Below, one piece after another: positions 1 to 9,874 of a DNA stretch of 64,000 nucleotides. The translations under genes and the position numbers were made by a program. Origin of the DNA: Bradyrhizobium sp. CCBAU 051011 (GTDB lineage Bacteria > Pseudomonadota > Alphaproteobacteria > Rhizobiales > Xanthobacteraceae); contig NZ_CP022222.1 of assembly GCF_009930815.1 (NCBI RefSeq), positions 2,336,501 through 2,400,500 of the forward strand. Reading direction: 5' to 3'. The notes beneath the pieces are model-generated. The model had not been told where the DNA came from and did no database searches. It saw nothing but the letters and a program-made list of their open reading frames with translations. How positions within the stretch are numbered: the stretch's first letter is position 1; every line of letters starts with the position of its first letter.

Positions 1-1061
1 TCGACCTTGTCGACGATGCGGGCTACCTGCCGCCGGATCTTGGGCAGGCGACCGAACGCCTCGGCGCCTCGCAGGCCGACGTCGATGCCGTGCTCTCCGT
101 ACTGCAGAAGTTCGATCCGCCCGGCGTCTGCGCGCGGAATTTGAGCGAGTGTCTTGCGATCCAGCTCCGCGAACTCAACCGCTACGACCCTGCGATGCAG
201 GCGCTGGTGGAAAATCTCGACCTGCTCGCGCGGCGCGACATTGCCGCTTTACGCAAATTGTGCGGCGTCGACGATGAAGACATCACCGACATGATCGGCG
301 AGATCCGGCGTCTCGATCCGAAGCCCGGCCTCAAATTCGGCTCGGCACGGACGCAGACCATGGTGCCCGACGTCTATGTGCGGCCGGGCCCGGACGGCGG
401 ATGGCATGTCGAGCTCAACAGCGACACCTTGCCGCGCGTGCTGGTCAATCAGGTCTATTACACCGAGCTGTCGAAGACGATCCGCAAGGACGGCGACAAA
501 TCCTACTTCAGCGACTGCCTGCAGAACGCGACCTGGCTGGTCCGCGCGCTCGATCAGCGCGCCCGCACCATTCTGAAGGTCGCCACCGAAATCGTCCGCC
601 AGCAGGATGGCTTCTTCACCCATGGCGTCGCGCATCTGCGGCCGCTGAATCTGAAAGCAGTGGCGGACGCGATCCAGATGCACGAATCGACGGTCTCGCG
701 AGTGACCGCCAACAAATATATGGCGACCAATCGCGGCAGCTTCGAACTGAAATATTTCTTCACCGCCTCGATAGCGTCGGCCGATGGCGGCGAGGCGCAT
801 TCGGCGGAGGCGGTCCGTCACCACATCAAGCAATTGATCGACGCGGAAGCCCCGAGCGCGATCCTCTCCGACGACACGATCGTGGAACGATTGCGTGAAT
901 CCGGCATTGATATTGCCCGCCGCACGGTCGCGAAATACCGCGAGGCCATGCGTATTCCTTCCTCGGTCCAGCGCCGCCGTGACAAACAGAGCATGCTCGG
1001 TAACGCACTTTCCGCTCCCGCCACCTCCTCCGACCGGTCCCGCGACACGGCCCCAGCCTGA
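1..1061 (+). CDS. rpoN: RNA polymerase sigma-54 factor RpoN, C-terminal part (5' truncated by window edge)
   Basis: The frame is open from base 3 to the stop at 1059-1061, giving about 352 residues; the start lies outside the window. Sigma-54 directs RNA polymerase to -24/-12 promoters and needs AAA+ activators. The visible part holds the core-binding region (QKFDPPGVCARNLSECL near its start), a helix-turn-helix (AVADAIQMHESTVSRV) and the RpoN box ARRTVAKYRE at 915-944, followed by a short Ser/Pro-rich tail. The next genes are hpf and ptsN, the usual rpoN neighbourhood in Proteobacteria. The glutamine-rich activator-contacting N-terminus is not visible. Confidence 0.97.
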   Translation, partial: DLVDDAGYLPPDLGQATERLGASQADVDAVLSVLQKFDPPGVCARNLSECLAIQLRELNRYDPAMQALVENLDLLARRDIAALRKLCGVDDEDITDMIGEIRRLDPKPGLKFGSARTQTMVPDVYVRPGPDGGWHVELNSDTLPRVLVNQVYYTELSKTIRKDGDKSYFSDCLQNATWLVRALDQRARTILKVATEIVRQQDGFFTHGVAHLRPLNLKAVADAIQMHESTVSRVTANKYMATNRGSFELKYFFTASIASADGGEAHSAEAVRHHIKQLIDAEAPSAILSDDTIVERLRESGIDIARRTVAKYREAMRIPSSVQRRRDKQSMLGNALSAPATSSDRSRDTAPA

Positions 1062-1149
1062 TTGCGTTCGCGTCAGATCGCGATAGTCTCAGTTCCCCCA
1101 AGCCGGCCCGGGAAGACCAGAATAGTCGAGCCATCAAGCGAGGCATCAA

Positions 1150-1752
1150 ATGACCCTTCGAATCTCCGGCAAAAGCATCAGCGTCGGCGAGGCGCTTCGT
1201 TCGCGCGTCAGCGAGCGCACCGATGAGGTTTTGAGGAAATATTTCGACGGCAACTATTCCGGCCACATCACGCTGAGCAAGGATGGCTTCGGCTTCCGCA
1301 CCGATTGCGCGCTGCACCTTGATTCGGGGATTACGCTGGAGGCCGATTCCAACGCCACCGACGCCTATGCCAGCGCCGACCAGGCGCTGTTGATGATCGA
1401 GAAGCGCCTGCGCCGCTACAAGAGCCGGCTCAAGGACCGCTCGGCCCGCAAGGCCTATGCGGCCTCCGCGGCGCTGGCGGAGATCGACACCCCGTCGCTG
1501 GACGCGCCAAGCTATGTGATCGAGGCGCCGGCCGAAGGCGACGAGGAGGTCACCTCCTACAGCCCCGTCATCATTGCCGAGGCGACCACGTCGCTGAAAC
1601 GGCTTTCGGTCAGCGAGGCGGTCATGGAACTCGACTTGACCGGGGCCTCCTGCATCGTATTCCAGCACGGGTCCAGCGGCCGGGTGAACATCATTTACCG
1701 CCGGACGGACGGCAATGTCGGCTGGGTCGACCCCCCGGCGGTTACCCCATGA
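1150..1752 (+). CDS. hpf: Ribosome hibernation promoting factor, long form
   Basis: 200 residues. Long HPF binds 30S subunits and pairs 70S ribosomes into inactive 100S dimers in stationary phase. The N-terminal S30AE/RaiA-like domain covers about residues 1-105 (starting MTLRISGKSISVGEALRSR, with the basic stretch EKRLRRYKSRLKDR). A linker leads to the C-terminal dimerisation domain, about 145-198 (VSEAVMELDLTGASCIVFQH). GAGG lies 7 nt before the ATG. It sits 88 bases after rpoN in the same direction, so co-transcription or dual control with rpoN and ptsN is plausible. Confidence 0.96.
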   Translation: MTLRISGKSISVGEALRSRVSERTDEVLRKYFDGNYSGHITLSKDGFGFRTDCALHLDSGITLEADSNATDAYASADQALLMIEKRLRRYKSRLKDRSARKAYAASAALAEIDTPSLDAPSYVIEAPAEGDEEVTSYSPVIIAEATTSLKRLSVSEAVMELDLTGASCIVFQHGSSGRVNIIYRRTDGNVGWVDPPAVTP

Positions 1753-1981
1753 CATATATGGCGAGCCGCATTGACGCCCCGGGCCACCCTCCCTATGGTC
1801 CGCCGCCCCTAACGATGGCAGTGCAGGAACCCGCATCCGGGAGTTGGCACCGGCCAAGCGTTGGAGTAGAAGCCCAGCAAATCGGGACCCGGACTAACCC
1901 CGCCTCCCGTCTCATCTTCTTGACGCCCCGGTTCTAGAACCTATCTCGCAACCTGACGGTTAATTCACCTCGGAACGCCCC

Positions 1982-2443
1982 ATGACGATTACCGATCTGG
2001 TCGCACCCGAGGCGATTCTCCCCGCGTTGAAGGTCATCAGCAAGAAGCAGGCGCTGCAGGAACTCGCGGCGCGCGCTTCTGCCCTGACCGGCCAGAACGA
2101 ACGCTCGGTGTTCGAGGTGCTGTTGCAGCGGGAGAAGCTCGGCACCACCGCCGTCGGCTACGGCGTCGCCATTCCGCACGGCAAACTGCCGAAACTGGAA
2201 AAGCTGTTCGGGCTGTTCGCCCGGCTCGAGCGCCCGATCGATTTTGAGGCGATGGACGGCCAGCCGGTCGACCTGATCTTCCTGCTGCTGGCCCCGGAAG
2301 GCGCGGGCGCCGATCATCTGAAGGCGCTGGCGCGAATCGCCCGCCTGCTGCGTGACGTTGACGTCGCCAAGAAGCTGCGCGCCTCGCGCGACGCCCAGGC
2401 GATCTATTCAGTGCTGGCACTGCCGCCAGCGAGCGCGGCCTAG
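1982..2443 (+). CDS. ptsN: Nitrogen PTS enzyme IIA (EIIA-Ntr)
   Basis: 153 residues, normal length for PtsN. EIIA-Ntr is the last phosphoacceptor of the PtsP-PtsO-PtsN chain, which regulates potassium transport, nitrogen metabolism and transporters rather than importing sugar. The phosphorylated histidine is His66 in [11 protein letters not shown]; the fold continues through [15 protein letters not shown] and [12 protein letters not shown]. It is the third gene of the rpoN-hpf-ptsN group, separated from hpf by 229 bases in which I see no gene. No strong Shine-Dalgarno is visible before the ATG. Confidence 0.97.
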   Translation: MTITDLVAPEAILPALKVISKKQALQELAARASALTGQNERSVFEVLLQREKLGTTAVGYGVAIPHGKLPKLEKLFGLFARLERPIDFEAMDGQPVDLIFLLLAPEGAGADHLKALARIARLLRDVDVAKKLRASRDAQAIYSVLALPPASAA

Positions 2444-2558
2444 TTCCCTCCTGGGGGACGATTCCCCTCTTGGTAGAGAACGGGTTAAACGCAATTTTAA
2501 GCTAAATAGCGGTTATTTCGGGTGCTGGGATTTTCCATTTTGCCCGGAGTACATTGCC

Positions 2559-4247
2559 ATGACGCTGCGGCTGACGATTTCGCGCGCGATATTGATTTTC
2601 GGATTGGTTACCGCCTTGGGTCTCGGTGCCGTAATTGCCACCAGTGTTTACGGGCTGTCACAGCTCAAGGTCGGTGGCCCGCTCTACAACCAGATCAAGC
2701 TCGGCAACGATCTCATTGCCGATATCCTGCCGCCGCCGGAATATGTCATCGAAGCCTATCTCGAGGCGACCCTCGTGCTGCACGATCCGGCGAAGCTTGC
2801 GGCACATCGTGACCGGCTTGCGCAGCTCAAGAAGGAATACGACGAGCGGCGCGATTTCTGGGTCAAATCCGATCTTGACCCCGTGTTGAAGACGAAGCTG
2901 GTCGACAAATCCGACGGCGAAGTGAAACGCTTCTGGACCGCGATCCAGGAGGGCCTGTTGCCCGCGCTCGCCAAAGGCGACAGCGCTGCGGCTGCGAAAT
3001 CCTATGCCGAGATCACGGCGCGTTACACCGCGCACCGCGCCATCATCGACGATATCGTCAAGCAGACCAACGACCAGAATGCGGCGACCGAAGTCGCGGC
3101 GACGGAGCGCGTCAGCACCTTCACGTGGGTGCTGTGGGGCGTCTCTGCCGTGGTGTTCCTTATCATCGGCGCCGGCATTTTCGGCGTGGCCTTCGGCGTC
3201 ATTCGTCCGATCGCGCAAATGACTTCGGTCATGAAAGGCCTTGCCGGCGGCGATCTCGCTGTCTCGGTCCCGGCGCTCAGCCGCGATGACGAAGTGGGTG
3301 CGATGGCACGCGCGGTTCAGGTGTTCAGGGACAACGCGCTGCGCGTTCAGTCGATGGAATCGGAGCAGGTGAACCTGAAACAGAAGGCGGAAGGCGACCG
3401 CAAGGCCGCGATGCAGCAGATGGCTGACGGATTCGATGCTGCGATCGGAAAAATCATCCAGACCGTATCGACCGCCTCATCCGAACTCGAATCGTCGGCC
3501 GGACAACTGACCAAGACCGCCGAAGTGACCCAGGTGCTTTCGGCAACCGTTGCCTCCGCATCGGAGCAATCCTCGGCCAACGCGCAATCCGCCGCAGCCG
3601 CCGCGGAAGAGATGGCGTCATCGGTGTCGGAGATCAGCCGCCGGGTGCAGGACTCGCACAAGATATCGTGCGAGGCGGTCAGCCAGGTCGAGCAGACCAA
3701 TGCGCGCATCGCCGATCTCGCCCAATCCGCCAGCCGGATCGGCGAAGTGGTCAAGATGATCAGCGCGGTCGCGGAGCAGACCAATCTGTTGGCGCTGAAC
3801 GCCACGATCGAGGCGGCGCGGGCCGGCGAGGCGGGACGCGGATTTGCGGTTGTCGCCTCCGAGGTCAAGGCGCTGGCCGCGCAGACGGCGAAAGCGACCG
3901 AGGAGATCAGCGAGCAGATCGGCCAGATGCAGTCGGCGACCAATCAGTCGGTGTCGGCGATCCAGGAAATCGGCGGCACGATCGGCCGCATCGCGGAAAT
4001 CTCGCAGGCGATCGCAGCAGCCGTGGAAGAGCAGGGCGCCACGACGCAGGAAATCTCGCGCAACGTGCAACAGGCGGCGCAGGGTGCCACCCAGGTCGCG
4101 GGCAGCATCACCGACGTCAACCGCGGCGCGACCGACACCGGCGCTGCCTCGACGCATGTGCACGGGCTGGCCCGCTCGCTGCTCGCACAGAGCAACCATC
4201 TCAAGGGCGAGGTGGAGAAATTCCTCTCCACCGTTCGCGCGGCGTAA
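2559..4247 (+). CDS. Methyl-accepting chemotaxis protein
   Basis: 562 residues. The start at 2559 puts the first membrane helix ([17 protein letters not shown]) at residues 7-30; longer readings would run into ptsN. A mainly helical periplasmic sensor of about 155 residues follows, then TM2 at about 187-215, a HAMP domain to about 265 and the cytoplasmic signalling domain. The hairpin tip ([20 protein letters not shown]) is near residues 404-423. It should relay ligand occupancy to CheA/CheW. The ligand cannot be told from sequence. It appears monocistronic; no other che genes are in the window. Confidence 0.95.
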   Translation: MTLRLTISRAILIFGLVTALGLGAVIATSVYGLSQLKVGGPLYNQIKLGNDLIADILPPPEYVIEAYLEATLVLHDPAKLAAHRDRLAQLKKEYDERRDFWVKSDLDPVLKTKLVDKSDGEVKRFWTAIQEGLLPALAKGDSAAAAKSYAEITARYTAHRAIIDDIVKQTNDQNAATEVAATERVSTFTWVLWGVSAVVFLIIGAGIFGVAFGVIRPIAQMTSVMKGLAGGDLAVSVPALSRDDEVGAMARAVQVFRDNALRVQSMESEQVNLKQKAEGDRKAAMQQMADGFDAAIGKIIQTVSTASSELESSAGQLTKTAEVTQVLSATVASASEQSSANAQSAAAAAEEMASSVSEISRRVQDSHKISCEAVSQVEQTNARIADLAQSASRIGEVVKMISAVAEQTNLLALNATIEAARAGEAGRGFAVVASEVKALAAQTAKATEEISEQIGQMQSATNQSVSAIQEIGGTIGRIAEISQAIAAAVEEQGATTQEISRNVQQAAQGATQVAGSITDVNRGATDTGAASTHVHGLARSLLAQSNHLKGEVEKFLSTVRAA

Positions 4248-4268
4248 GAGACGCAAAAATACCAAAAA

Positions 4269-4304
4269 ATACGCGGGCCGGTCCTGGAGGACGCGCCCGC
4301 GTAT
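4269..4304. terminator. Hairpin terminator between convergent genes
   Basis: Ten-base perfect arms, ATACGCGGGC and GCCCGCGTAT, with a 16-base loop. Read on the minus strand the hairpin is followed by a run of six T, so it suits the end of the hsp20-DUF1150 transcript. It lies between the MCP stop and the DUF1150 stop and may act in both directions. Confidence 0.75.
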
Positions 4305-4416
4305 GATGAACTTTCTTTCGTTGCGGCCTCAATCGGCCATCACGGCAGCGCTTCTTGGCGGCCGCCGCGCGACTGAAGCAGCACGTGCTGCTTCAGCGAC
4401 AGCGGCAAACGCCGCG

Positions 4417-4683
4417 TCAATGCACGCTAACGGCCTGAAGCTCGTTGCTCCATGCGTTGGCGATCGCAGCTTCCCGGCTGTCGGTCAGCATGATCGGGGT
4501 GCCGTCGGCGGCATGCAGCGCGAACAGTTTCAGCCCTGGCGCGATTTTCGGCGCCTGCGGAAACAGTCCCGGCACATCCTCGGAACGGACTTGTTTCACG
4601 TAGGCGATGTGGCCTTCACCTAGATGGGCCAGCGCTTCAACGGAAACCTTTTCGGATTCGAAGGTCACACTCACGTCACTCAT
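4417..4683 (-). CDS. DUF1150 family protein
   Basis: 88 residues from the ATG at 4683 (MSDVSVTFESEKVSVEALAH), which has AAGGAGT 8 nt upstream. An in-frame ATG at 4746 would overlap the end of hsp20 and has no such site. The conserved core is LAHLGEGHIAYVKQVRSEDV, ending in an NAWSNELQ-like segment. DUF1150 proteins are small alphaproteobacterial proteins of unknown function, usually found beside hsp20 genes. Here the gene is 49 bases downstream of hsp20, so it is probably heat-induced with it. A role as a partner of the small heat-shock protein is an inference. Confidence 0.88.
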   Translation of the reverse strand: MSDVSVTFESEKVSVEALAHLGEGHIAYVKQVRSEDVPGLFPQAPKIAPGLKLFALHAADGTPIMLTDSREAAIANAWSNELQAVSVH

Positions 4684-4732
4684 GGTCTCGACTCCTTCTG
4701 GGTCTAAGCGGTCGAGTCCGCTACTTGTTCCA

Positions 4733-5158
4733 TTATTCGTGCTCATTGATAGCTATTGTCTTAACGACCCTTTCAGGCTCCGGCCTGGCAAGATCGATCG
4801 ACAGCAGCCCGTTCTTCAGATCCGCGCCCAGCACCAGCATCCCCTCCGCCAGCACGAAGGTACGCTGGAAGTGGCGCGCGGCGATGCCGCGATGGATGTA
4901 TTGCCGGGCCTTGTCGTCCTGCTGGCGGCCCCGGATCACGAGCTGGTTTTCCTCAGTGGTCACATCGAGTTGGTCGCGGGTAAAACCCGCCACCGCCAGC
5001 GTGATGCGCAACCGTTCGGGCTGGCCGTTGGCGCGGTCGCACCGCTCGATGTTGTAGGGAGGATAACCGTCGGCGCCTTTGACGACGCGATCGAGCGCAC
5101 GCTCAATTTCGTCGAACCCAAGCAGGAACGGACTGGATAACGAAGGAACACGAGACAT
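4733..5158 (-). CDS. Small heat-shock protein, Hsp20/alpha-crystallin family
   Basis: 141 residues. ATP-independent holdase that binds unfolding proteins during heat stress. The start at 5158 (MSRVPSLSSPFLLGFDEIER) is preceded by AGAGGA; an upstream in-frame start at 5206 would fall inside the leader hairpins. The alpha-crystallin domain runs from about residue 33 (YPPYNIERCD) through RLRITLAVAGFTRDQLDV and GIAARHFQRTFVLAEGM. The C-terminus carries the I-x-I-type element IAI used in oligomer contacts. Expression appears to be controlled by a sigma-32-type promoter and a ROSE-like leader, annotated separately. Confidence 0.95.
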   Translation of the reverse strand: MSRVPSLSSPFLLGFDEIERALDRVVKGADGYPPYNIERCDRANGQPERLRITLAVAGFTRDQLDVTTEENQLVIRGRQQDDKARQYIHRGIAARHFQRTFVLAEGMLVLGADLKNGLLSIDLARPEPERVVKTIAINEHE

Positions 5159-5237
5159 CACAAAGTCCTCTCGAAGCGACTTTGAGGGGCCCTTTCGGCG
5201 CCCCATTCAACCGGCCGGCCGACTTGCCGTCCGGTCA
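5159..5237 (-). promoter_or_regulatory. Probable ROSE-type RNA thermometer in the hsp20 5' UTR
   Basis: The leader, about 79 nt, can fold into three successive hairpins on the minus strand. The last one (plus positions 5162-5183) has arms AAAGTC and GACTTT and contains UCGCU facing AGAGGA, the Shine-Dalgarno. This fits the conserved UYGCU element of ROSE thermometers, in which a G-G pair and a bulge weaken the helix that hides the ribosome site. ROSE elements are established regulators of small heat-shock genes in Bradyrhizobium. The fold was read by eye, not computed. Confidence 0.75.
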
Positions 5238-5244
5238 AGGAACA

Positions 5245-5273
5245 ATATGGGGGTGATTTGGGGACGGTTCAAG
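5245..5273 (-). promoter_or_regulatory. Sigma-32 (RpoH)-type promoter of hsp20
   Basis: On the minus strand CTTGAA (plus 5268-5273) is followed after 15 bases by CCCCATAT (plus 5245-5252). This matches the heat-shock consensus CTTGAA / CCCCATnT in sequence and is within the normal spacing range. It predicts a start near 5237 and a leader of about 79 nt. Confidence 0.8.
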
Positions 5274-5319
5274 CACCTCTGAAAGCTGCGTAAATCGGCC
5301 GCGGCGGGTGTTTTCGGCG

Positions 5320-5399
5320 GTCATTCCGGGGCGGCGCGAAGCGTCGAACCCGGAATCTCGAGATTCCGGGTCTGGTCCTTCGGACCATCCCGGAATGAC
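5320..5399. repeat. Palindromic intergenic repeat (GTCATTCCGGG type)
   Basis: Outer arms GTCATTCCGGG and CCCGGAATGAC enclose two further perfect hairpins: CCCGGAATCT/AGATTCCGGG, and TGGTCC/GGACCA around TTC. It lies 4 bases beyond the ugpC stop and upstream of the hsp20 promoter, so it may also end the ugp transcript. Only one copy of this type is in the window. Confidence 0.8.
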
Positions 5400-5403
5400 G
5401 GGG

Positions 5404-6495
<1,092 letters not shown>

Positions 6496-6502
6496 GACTA
6501 CC

Positions 6503-7351
6503 TTACTTCTCCGTCTGGACCAGGCCGCGCACGAACAGCCGCTGCATGAATATGACCACCGCGACCGGCGGCAGCATGGCAAGGACCGTCGTCGCCATCG
6601 CGAGCTGCCATTCGGCAAGCTCATCGGTGGTCACAAGCATCTTCTTGATGCCGATCACGATGGTCTGCATCGAATCCTGCGTGGTGATCAGAAGCGGCCA
6701 GAGATATTGATTCCAGCCATAGATGAACTGGATCACGAACAGTGCCGCCATGGTCGTGACCGACAACGGCAGCAGCGTATCCCAGAAGAAGCGGAACGGG
6801 CCGGCGCCGTCGATCCGCGAAGCTTCCAGCAGTTCATCGGGCACGGTCATGAAGAATTGCCGGAACAGCAGCGTGCCGGTGGCGGACGCGATCAGCGGCA
6901 GGATCAGCCCGGCATAGGTGTCGAGCATGCGGAGATCAGCGACCACCTTGTAGGTTGGATATATACGAACTTCCACCGGCAGCATCAGCGTGATGAAGAT
7001 AATCCAGAACGCTGTCTTGCGGAAGGGAAAGCGGAAGTAGACCACCGCGTAAGCCGACAGGATCGAGATAAAAATCTTGCCGACGGCAATGCCGATCGCC
7101 GAGACAAAGGAATTGATCAGCATGTTGGCGACCGGCTCGCGGCTAGTGCGCGAGCCGCCGACAAAGATGGCTCGGTAGTAGTTTTCCAGCGTTTGGCTGC
7201 CGGGCGTTGCCGGCATATGGCCGCCGACCACGGTCGCGGCGTCATGGGTCGAGGCGATCAGCGCGAGATAGACCGGGAAGGCGACGATAAGCACGCCCAG
7301 CGTCAGGATGGCGTAGGCGATGAAATCACTCAGGGGACGGTGCTCGACCAT
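6503..7351 (-). CDS. ugpE: sn-Glycerol-3-phosphate ABC transporter permease UgpE
   Basis: 282 residues from the ATG at 7351, which overlaps the ugpA stop as TGATG; the frame stays open further upstream but only as a shadow of ugpA. It is an inner-membrane permease with about six hydrophobic helices ([19 protein letters not shown] near the start). The EAA loop that docks the ATPase is [20 protein letters not shown]. The length equals that of E. coli UgpE. It pairs with UgpA to form the translocation channel. Confidence 0.93.
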   Translation of the reverse strand: MVEHRPLSDFIAYAILTLGVLIVAFPVYLALIASTHDAATVVGGHMPATPGSQTLENYYRAIFVGGSRTSREPVANMLINSFVSAIGIAVGKIFISILSAYAVVYFRFPFRKTAFWIIFITLMLPVEVRIYPTYKVVADLRMLDTYAGLILPLIASATGTLLFRQFFMTVPDELLEASRIDGAGPFRFFWDTLLPLSVTTMAALFVIQFIYGWNQYLWPLLITTQDSMQTIVIGIKKMLVTTDELAEWQLAMATTVLAMLPPVAVVIFMQRLFVRGLVQTEK

Positions 7352-8232
7352 CAGTACTGCACCTTGCGTTCGACATAGCGGAACTGGACCGCGGTCAGCG
7401 CGATCACGATGACCATCAGCACGACCGATTGCGCGGCCGAGCCGCCGAGGTCGCCGCCGAGACGGCCATCGGCGTAGACCTTGTAGACCATGGTGGTGGT
7501 GGCGCCGGCAGGTCCGCCGCCGGTGACGGCGTCGATGATGCCGAACGTGTCGAAGAAGACATAGACGATGTTGACCACCAGCAGGAAGAACGTCGTCGGC
7601 GACAGCAGCGGGAAGACGATGGTCCAGAAGCGGCGCATCGGACGGGCGCCGTCGATGGCGCCGGCCTCGATCACGCTCCTCGGGATCGCCTGCAGGCCGG
7701 CCAGGAAGAACAGAAAATTGTAGGAGATCTGCTTCCACACCGACGCCATCACCACCAGGGTCATGGCGTGGTTGCCGTTGAGCAGCGGATTCCAGTCAAT
7801 GCCCATGCCGCGCAGCGGGCGGGAGAGCATGCCGAGCGAGGGCTGGAACATGAAGAACCAGAGCACGCCGGCCACCGCCGGCGCCACCGCATAGGGCCAG
7901 ATCATCAGCGTCTTGTAAGGGCCGCCCGCCTTGAGATTCTTGTCGGCTTGCGTCGCGAACAGCAGCGCGATGGACAACGAGAGTGCGGCGACCAGCGTCG
8001 AGAAGATCACCGTCGTCAGCATCGCCTTGTAGTATTCCGGCTGAGCGAACAGCGCCTGATAGTTTTCCAGCCCGACGAACTCGGAGACGAGGCCGAACGC
8101 GTCCTCGCGCAGGAAGGATTGCCAGATCGCCTGGCTTGCGGGCCAATAGAAGAAGACAACCGTGATGACGAGCTGCGGTAGCAGCAGCAGATAAGGCAGC
8201 AGGCGGTTGTTGAAGACGGTGGACTTTTCCAT
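7351..8232 (-). CDS. ugpA: sn-Glycerol-3-phosphate ABC transporter permease UgpA
   Basis: 293 residues ([20 protein letters not shown]). Inner-membrane permease with six predicted helices, the large first periplasmic loop typical of UgpA/MalF types, and the EAA motif [20 protein letters not shown]. It follows ugpB by 82 bases that contain a stable hairpin, and is translationally coupled to ugpE. Confidence 0.93.
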   Translation of the reverse strand: MEKSTVFNNRLLPYLLLLPQLVITVVFFYWPASQAIWQSFLREDAFGLVSEFVGLENYQALFAQPEYYKAMLTTVIFSTLVAALSLSIALLFATQADKNLKAGGPYKTLMIWPYAVAPAVAGVLWFFMFQPSLGMLSRPLRGMGIDWNPLLNGNHAMTLVVMASVWKQISYNFLFFLAGLQAIPRSVIEAGAIDGARPMRRFWTIVFPLLSPTTFFLLVVNIVYVFFDTFGIIDAVTGGGPAGATTTMVYKVYADGRLGGDLGGSAAQSVVLMVIVIALTAVQFRYVERKVQY

Positions 8233-8262
8233 TCAGGCGTCGCGGTCTGCCGGGTGATGCAA

Positions 8263-8292
8263 GCGCCCCTCCCGGGTCACGGGAGGGAGCGC
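8263..8292 (-). promoter_or_regulatory. Intercistronic hairpin between ugpB and ugpA
   Basis: Core arms CCCTCCCG and CGGGAGGG, flanked by GCGC on both sides. Such hairpins behind the first gene of an importer operon protect the upstream mRNA, so that binding protein is made in excess over permeases. The structure is read directly from the sequence; the role is inferred. Confidence 0.65.
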
Positions 8293-8314
8293 CGGTAGTG
8301 AGCCTTCAGATCGC

Positions 8315-9628
8315 TTACTTTGCAGTCTTCTCGAAGGTACGCAACATTGCGTTGCCGCGAGAGACGGCCGCGTCGAGCGCTTCCTTGGCGGTCTTCTTGC
8401 CGTCGAGGGCTGCCTCGATCTCCTCGGCCCAGAGGTCGCGCATCTGCACCATGTTGCCGAAGCGCAGACCGCGGGAATTCTCGGTCGGCTCCTTGTTGGT
8501 GAGCTCCTTCAACGGGGTCTGCAGGACCGGGTTCTTCTCATAGAAGCCTTCCTTGATCGACTTCTCGTAGGCCGCCTTGGTGATCGGCAGGTAGCCGGAC
8601 TCCTGGTGCAGCTTGGCCTGGCGGCCGGTGTCCGACAGGAAGGTGAAGAACTTGGCGACGCCCTTGTAATCTTCCGGCTTCTTGCCGCCCATCACCCACA
8701 GCGAAGCGCCGCCGATGATCGAGTTCTGCGGCGCGCCGGCGACGTCCGGATAGTACGGCATCGGCGCGGAGGTGAAGTCGAACTTGGCGGTGGCCTTCAC
8801 GGTGCCATAGTAGCCCGACGACGTCAGGAAGATTGCGCATTCGCCGGAAGAGAAGCGCGCCTCATTGGCGCTGGTGCGACCGCCATAGCTGTAGGTCTTG
8901 TCCTTCTGCAGGTCGACGAGGTTTTGCAGATGCTTGACGTGCAGCGGCGAGTTGAACTTCAGCTCGGTGTCGAAGCCGTCGAGGCCGTTGGCCTTGGTGC
9001 CGATCGGCACGTTGTGCCAGGCCGAGAACTGCTCGATATGCGCCCAGCTTGCCCAGGCGTTGGAGAAGCCGCAGGTGTCGTGGCCGGCGGCCTTGAGCTT
9101 CTTGGCGGCGTCGAACACCTCCGGCCAGGTCTTCGGGATATCGGCGACGCCGGCCTTCTTCAGTTCATCCTTGTTGATCCACATCACCATGGAGGACGAG
9201 TTGAAAGGAAACGACAGCATGTCGCCCTTCGAGGTCGAGTAATAGCCGGTGATGGTGGGCAGGTACGCCTTGGGGTCGAACGGCTCGCCGGCGTCCTTCA
9301 TCAGCTGGTAGACCGGCTTGATGGCGCCGGTCGCGCCCATCATGGTGGCGGTGCCGACCTCGAACACCTGGATGATGTGCGGCGCGTTGCCGGCGCGGAA
9401 CGCGGCGATGCCGGCGTTCATCGTGTCGGGGTAATTGCCCTTGTAGGAAGGCACGACCTTGTAGTCGGCCTGGCTGGCATTGAATTCCTCGGCAAGCCTG
9501 TTGACGACGTCATTGTTGGCGCCGGTCATGGCGTGCCACCACTGGATCTCGGTCACAGCGTGGGCAGGCGTTGCGAGCGCCAGCGCAACAGTCACTGCCG
9601 CCGCTGCGCTGAATTGTCGAAGTGCCAT
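8315..9628 (-). CDS. ugpB: sn-Glycerol-3-phosphate-binding periplasmic protein UgpB
   Basis: 437 residues from the ATG at 9628 (MALRQFSAAAAVTVALALAT), preceded by GGAGG at ideal spacing; longer readings to 9853 lack a ribosome site. A Sec signal peptide ends near TPAHA, residue 24. The mature part starts VTEIQWWHAMTGANN, typical of UgpB-like family 1 binding proteins, and contains FPFNSSSMVMWINKDE and SGYYGTVKA. First gene of the importer operon. The 246 bases upstream to the CoA transferase stop contain no gene, and I could not find a convincing Pho box there. Confidence 0.93.
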   Translation of the reverse strand: MALRQFSAAAAVTVALALATPAHAVTEIQWWHAMTGANNDVVNRLAEEFNASQADYKVVPSYKGNYPDTMNAGIAAFRAGNAPHIIQVFEVGTATMMGATGAIKPVYQLMKDAGEPFDPKAYLPTITGYYSTSKGDMLSFPFNSSSMVMWINKDELKKAGVADIPKTWPEVFDAAKKLKAAGHDTCGFSNAWASWAHIEQFSAWHNVPIGTKANGLDGFDTELKFNSPLHVKHLQNLVDLQKDKTYSYGGRTSANEARFSSGECAIFLTSSGYYGTVKATAKFDFTSAPMPYYPDVAGAPQNSIIGGASLWVMGGKKPEDYKGVAKFFTFLSDTGRQAKLHQESGYLPITKAAYEKSIKEGFYEKNPVLQTPLKELTNKEPTENSRGLRFGNMVQMRDLWAEEIEAALDGKKTAKEALDAAVSRGNAMLRTFEKTAK

Positions 9629-9874
9629 GGAATTCCTCCGGGTTGGGGTCGTCACCTTCGTTTCGCGCGATAACAGCGCTGGATGACGTGCAAATGACCC
9701 TATAAGCGAAAGGATGGTAGTGGGAAAGCGTGCGCCGAGGGAAGCCGGAAAATAGGCGAAGGGGACGTTTACGCCTGCGGCGAATAGCGGTGACGTGCCC
9801 CGGGTCTGCGGAGCAGCGTTGCCGGACGATGCTGCGCATCGCCTAGGCTGCACCGCGCCCGGGACACGAAACCG

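Noticed and set aside
1749..1937. 62-codon frame after hpf
   Set aside because: No ribosome site, no recognisable pattern, rich in Pro and Arg; probably non-coding intergenic sequence.
9629..9874. Possible Pho box upstream of ugpB
   Set aside because: Only one weak half-site (GCTGTTAT) is visible; the second CTGTCAT-like repeat at 11-base spacing is absent.
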